From Sialis fuliginosa (lineage: Eukaryota; Arthropoda; Insecta; Megaloptera; Sialidae): a stretch of 64,000 bases of DNA. Where the stretch lies: positions 28,925,001 to 28,989,000 of the forward strand of contig OY540813.1 in assembly GCA_961205875.1 (NCBI GenBank), read 5' to 3'. Positions 59,716 through 64,000 of the stretch are shown piece after piece; within the stretch, counting starts at the first letter, position 1, and the number at the start of each line of letters is the position of its first letter. The notes under the pieces are model-generated. The model saw nothing but the letters and a program-made list of their open reading frames with translations. It was not told the origin of the DNA and made no database searches. Made by a program: the position numbers and the translations under genes.

Positions 59716-61396
59716 TGCAATAATTTTTTTATATGAAATATGGGAACAATGTTTTTGTTTGATACATTATTTACTGTTAGCTTATATATTTAATATTACT
59801 AATATTTCTGAACAAGTGTTTTTTCAAACTTAATGCTTAATGATCCTCTTTGTTGTTATTTTATTGATTTCGCAGAGAATATGCTTCACAGTTTGAAAAC
59901 CTTTAGCTTAGAAGGAATATACACTCAAATAATTGAATGTAAAGCACTTAAAATAGCACTTTATAATGAAAACTGTATATTTTAATGTTCGTTCATGTTA
60001 TTCCTTTAAGCCGCAGTCATACTGGACTGGTTTAACCACCACTGATTGTTGCTGACTGCTTGTAGTAGCGACGGCGAGAAATGATTTTAATAGGTTCACA
60101 CTACATTTTAATTTTTCCAACTGCTGCTGATATTACAGTGACTGACAACAGTTTAATTCCATTTAATTTTTATACAATTTAAATATAATTTTTTCTTAAT
60201 AGATGTTTTACAGTGAACTACTATTTTTGTTAGGTTTTTCAACTATTTTTAATCAAAATCTAACTTTTTCTGCACTTGTACAAAACTAGATGGCTACTAA
60301 CAGCCAGCAGTTGGTAAACCAGCCTAATATGACCACGGCTTTAGTAATCTACAAATGATTGTTTTACTTTTTATATACAAATGATTAAAGTCAATGATGT
60401 TGAAAGTTGCTGAAAAATGGAGTCATAAAACAGGAATATAGCTAGTAAATTTACATGAGTCAAAAAAAAAGTATTTTGTCAGCTTTTATAAGTTACTGTG
60501 TATATATAAGTTGTGGTATTGGTAGTTTTCAAAATAATTTCAATGTATATTGTGATTGTGAAGTTTTATTACTAATATTTTGGTAGAGCGACATTTGGCT
60601 AGCTTGTGTATATATTTGATATACTAATTTTGATTTTATACGTGTTTATTATGAGATAGAAATTGTGACGATGTGTTTTTACAGATTTTTTTTATATTTA
60701 ACATTTTGTTTGTTCAAATCGTGAATGAATAAGTGTGTATATTTTTTGTATACAAACAAATAATGGACATATGTATATTATTACCATATCATAACTTTAT
60801 ATGTATACAAAAGTATGAAACAAAGATCATTATCTATGTACGGAAAGGTCTTTTTGTTTTAATTATATTTTAAATTAGGCTACATTAGTCATTTTATAAA
60901 TTAAGTATGGCTTTGTATAGAAAATTAGATGATATGACTACATTAGTAGTAATTACCGATTGGAATTATAAATATATAATGTCAGTAACAATGAAAATTT
61001 GTAAATAATGAAAAATATTAAAATATCAACATTGAATATTTACGTTATTACATTATATATTTTTTTTTAAATGTGAGTTAAAAAGAGTATTGTAATAAGT
61101 GTAGCCCTGCTGATTATTTTGTTATTGGTTTTTTGTCCTGCGAACAATTTTGTAATCGTGTAATTATTTACGTAAATATATGTATTAAATTAATTCTACT
61201 TTTTTTTATGCACCTATTATTTTCAGAACATATTCAGGTTCATAATTAAAAAAATAAAATAAATATGTTACTATGGTAGAAAATTAATATAAAAAATCCT
61301 GTCAAAATTTATTGTGGTTATTTCTGAAACGTTAAAATGATATAAAATTAAAAAGTTATTTTGATTGCAAAATTTTTAGTATAATATGCATAAAAG
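59716..61396. other. Intergenic DNA
   Basis: AT-rich without credible ORFs apart from the MITE at 60009-60340. It may contain a longer 3' UTR of the SR gene. Confidence 0.4.
60009..60340. mobile_element. PIF/Harbinger-like MITE (332 bp)
   Basis: Ends AGCCGCAGTCATACTGGACTGG-like on the left and CCAGCCTAATATGACCACGG-CT on the right (one-sided variation), flanked by TTA (60006-60008, 60341-60343). Inner AACTGCTGCTG and CAGCCAGCAGTTGG also face each other. Confidence 0.65.
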
Positions 61397-64000
61397 ATGT
61401 CACAAGTTCCAGAAGAAGAATTTAAACCGGTTACAAATGAATATATTGAAAGTTTAATCAAGAAATATGAGGATAAAAATCGTTTATTGCGCTTAGAGGA
61501 GGTGAATTTCATTTAAAACACAGTGAAACTTCTCTAAATTGATCAGTTTAAGTGAATGTTTTATCAAAAATTGGTCGTTGAAGAAAGGCATATCATGAAA
61601 GTGGTCGGTTAGAGAAATTTCATTGTGTATATTTATTTTAAAGATATCTGAAATTTTAAGAGTGTATACTGACTGAAACGAGTAAAAAAAAGTCTAATCA
61701 ACTTGGCTCTAAAAATTTATCAACCTTCCAGAGATGGTTTCGAGCTCTGTCAATGTAATAATGTATTTAATATTATAGGTATTTGTGTATTATTTCTCTA
61801 TTAAGTTTGTTGTGAAATTCATTAACTAATTTAATTTCTGAGACTCGAAATTGTTCAGTTCTTTGGAAGGATAGATTAACACTAGAAACACAGCAGCAGT
61901 CATTTGATTATTATTATTTCGATTTCAATTTTGAATAATTCAAAAGCTATTGACTTACTACTTGAATTATTCAAAATTGAAATTGAATTTACCATTAAAT
62001 TACTGCTCCTGTTTTTCTAGTGTTAACAGACGTGTTGATTAGACTTTTACTCGTTTTAGTCAGTAAAATTTCTGACATTTATTGACACCTTACTGTATTT
62101 ATTTTTAAGGAAAAACTGAGAGAACAATTAAAAAATAAGAAAACTAAAAAAATAGAAGAAAGGTAATTTTTTGTTTTTTTAAATTTTTTTTATAAAATTA
62201 CACTGATGTTGATTAGTTCTAGACCTCTTCCGACACCTCCTATATGTGTTTAAAAAATAGAACAGTTTATTAATTTACAATTAAAAATACTCACAGTAGA
62301 ACCAACAATGAATCATTGGCCGAAGATACTTCTTCAGAAGATTCGGAGAAAAAGTTACGTAGGATCAATAACTTAATTGAATTACAAAAAATGGTTATTA
62401 ATGAACAAGTTTTGAAAAAGAAAATAAAGAAACTAGAAAAGAAGTTTGCACTGAAACTAATGTTAGTGGAGGATTTTTTTAAGGAAAAAGGGTTTCAACC
62501 ACCGGCTAAAATTGTAACCCAATCAAATGTCAATGAGAATCAGAATGTAATGTTAGGTAATATATATTATTATTCAGGAATAATAAAGAAGTTATTAATG
62601 TATATCAAATTGTTCATTAAAAGAATACACAATTTATTCTAGAATCTGATCAGGCAAAAAGGCCTGATGAAAATTATTTACTTGGAGAGTCGCAGGAGAA
62701 AATGATCAGTGATATTGATTTTGATAAAATTTCACAAAAAGAATCTAATACAACAAAAAATTCTGTGAAAAAATCAGAACTTTCAAACGCTATATCCAGA
62801 GACAGAAAATCAGTTTCATTTACTGCTGATTCTATATTAATAGGAACAGATGGTGATTCAGCTCCGATAAGTTCAATTAAGTCTAATAGTGAAGGATCTA
62901 GTCGCAAAACTTTAAATAAGAAATGTACTTGTAGAACCATAAATCCAGTGCCATGTCAATGCGATGAAGTGAATAAAGATGTACCTATGGTAGATAATGG
63001 CACACAGACTACAATGAAAGAATGCACGTTGAATACATGTAGAAAACACAATCATGTTACAAAAGGTACATCAAATCCTTTTTTTGAGTTACCTGACGTA
63101 GTGTCGCCTATAGACAGTGAAGTATTTTCAACTCCGCCTGAATATATTGAATCTCATTGTGAAGGCGCCAATTTTTGTGATAAAAAATCATCAGGAATTT
63201 TGCTAGATGAACTTGAATCAAAACAAATAAAGAAAAAATGTAATTGTAAAAAGAAAGGTACAAATATGAAATGTGTCTGTAAGAAATTAAAAGAAGAACT
63301 AAGACAGCAAAAGGCATTACAATCTTTAGGAAGCGAAAATACTAATGGTAAAGATAGAATAGCTAGCGAAGGAACAGGGACATTGGAATTTGCTGACAAA
63401 AAAAGTAAAAAAAGTGATATATCAGAAGATACGAGTAGAACAAAACCATATGATGAAGAAAAAGAAATAGAGGTACATGATTTTCTAGATCAAAAACACA
63501 GTTTTGCCAGTGCAAAAACTAATGGAACTGCTTCATCAAAAAAATCAGATTCAGAGAATGATTCAAAACAAAAGTGTGGCTGTAAAATAGGAAGTATGAA
63601 ATGTATTTGTAACACAATGAGTATAATATCACAGAACGTTTCACAAGATTTAAATGATAAAATTTCAAATGATGAAAATATAAATAATACAAATAACAAA
63701 ATTCCAGAAGAATTGTCAAAAAGTGAACAGAAAATATGTCTTTGCAAGAAGAAAAGCTTAAAATTTAATTGTATATGTAATGAGTTAACAAAATCTCAAA
63801 ATATTGCATACAATATTACTGTAGATGACAAAATTGATAATGTTGTAAGTGAGATTAAAGAACTGAATGTAGACAAAGTAGTGAATATTGAAGATTACAT
63901 AAAAGAAGACAATCTAAGTGCTAAGCAACAACAGCATAAATGTGAAGAACTAGGTTCATCTGCAATGTGCGTCTGTTTTCAAGCTGATGTTAATGTGGAT
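61397..64000 (+). CDS. Unrecognised Lys/Ser-rich protein with coiled coil and serial CxC modules (partial)
   Basis: Model: join 61397-61501, 62110-62162, 62297-62556, 62643->64000; GT-AG, in phase, open to the window edge (about 593 residues so far). I do not recognise the family. Residues 18-60 (YIESLIKKYEDKNRLLRLEE onward) and about 75-125 (KKLRRINNLIELQKMVINEQ...) have heptad-like hydrophobic spacing, so coiled coils are likely. From exon 4 on the chain is polar and disordered, punctuated by basic cysteine modules CxC-x(6-8)-CxC at 62924-62962 (CTC..CQC), 63239-63280 (CNC..CVC), 63575-63610 (CGC..CIC), 63737-63778 (CLC..CIC) and a partial one at 63941-63976 (C..CVC). They resemble small metal-binding knots or a degenerate tesmin-like CXC motif, but the latter's full pattern is absent. 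Intron 1 contains nested MITEs. Coding status is strong; function unknown. Confidence 0.8.
61667..62066. mobile_element. Outer inverted repeat in intron 1, hosting a piggyBac-like MITE
   Basis: ACTGACTGAAACGAGTAAAA and AGTCTAATCAA at the left pair with TTGATTAGACTTTTACTCG and TTTTAGTCAGTA at the right. About 145 bp of the interior are a second palindrome (61880-62022). Confidence 0.55.
61880..62022. mobile_element. piggyBac-like MITE (143 bp) at TTAA
   Basis: Ends CACTAGAAA and TTTCTAGTG between TTAA (61876-61879) and TTAA (62023-62026). The interior arms TCAATTTTGAATAATTCA and TGAATTATTCAAAATTGA are perfect complements. A TTAA target with CACTAG ends fits piggyBac. Confidence 0.7.

Overview
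The window looks like nuclear DNA of an insect. It is strongly AT-rich, its genes are split by many small GT-AG introns plus a few huge ones, the metazoan proteins are full length, and the non-coding DNA is packed with cut-and-paste DNA transposon remnants. I saw no bacterial-style operons, CRISPR arrays, tRNA or rRNA genes, and no recognisable LTR element or viral gene. The exact order of insect cannot be settled from the sequence alone.

Layout. 1-1664 (-): a secreted, proline-rich, tandem-repeat precursor protein whose C-terminus runs off the left edge. 3232-5362 (-): RNA polymerase I subunit RPA43 with a very long lysine-rich tail. 7578-8990 (+): mitochondrial carrier homolog MTCH2. 10691-16013 (+): PP6 regulatory subunit (SAPS family). 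19949-55744 (+): VWA8, a mitochondrial AAA+/VWA protein in 18 coding exons, with one intron of about 23.5 kb that hosts a nested, apparently intronless gene (29005-30390, +) with its own TATA/Inr/DPE promoter. 57073-59517 (+): a small SR splicing factor (SRSF3/Rbp1 type) with a probable poison exon. 61397 to the right edge (+): an unrecognised Lys/Ser-rich coiled-coil protein with repeated CxC...CxC cysteine modules. All CDS joins were built by hand from splice signals and keep frame throughout.

The spaces between exons are dominated by non-autonomous DNA elements, many with intact target-site duplications: at least seven hAT-like elements with perfect 8-bp duplications (and one with 7/8), PIF/Harbinger-like foldbacks with TTA/TAA duplications, a piggyBac-like MITE at TTAA, a MULE-like foldback with a 9-bp duplication, and several unassigned inverted-repeat families. 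Nested insertions are clear at 20487-22898, 30786-32238, 43699-44730 and 61667-62066.

The most interesting signals are: (1) a near-perfect 195-bp hairpin at 31962-32156 whose two arms each carry a complete hammerhead-ribozyme core, one per strand; (2) the repetitive dibasic-cleaved secreted precursor at the left edge; (3) the C-rich probable poison exon inside the SR-protein gene; (4) the serial CxC modules at the right edge; and (5) a VWA8 gene that lacks several hundred residues of the central region known in vertebrates, exactly where a GATC-rich transposon-like intron lies.
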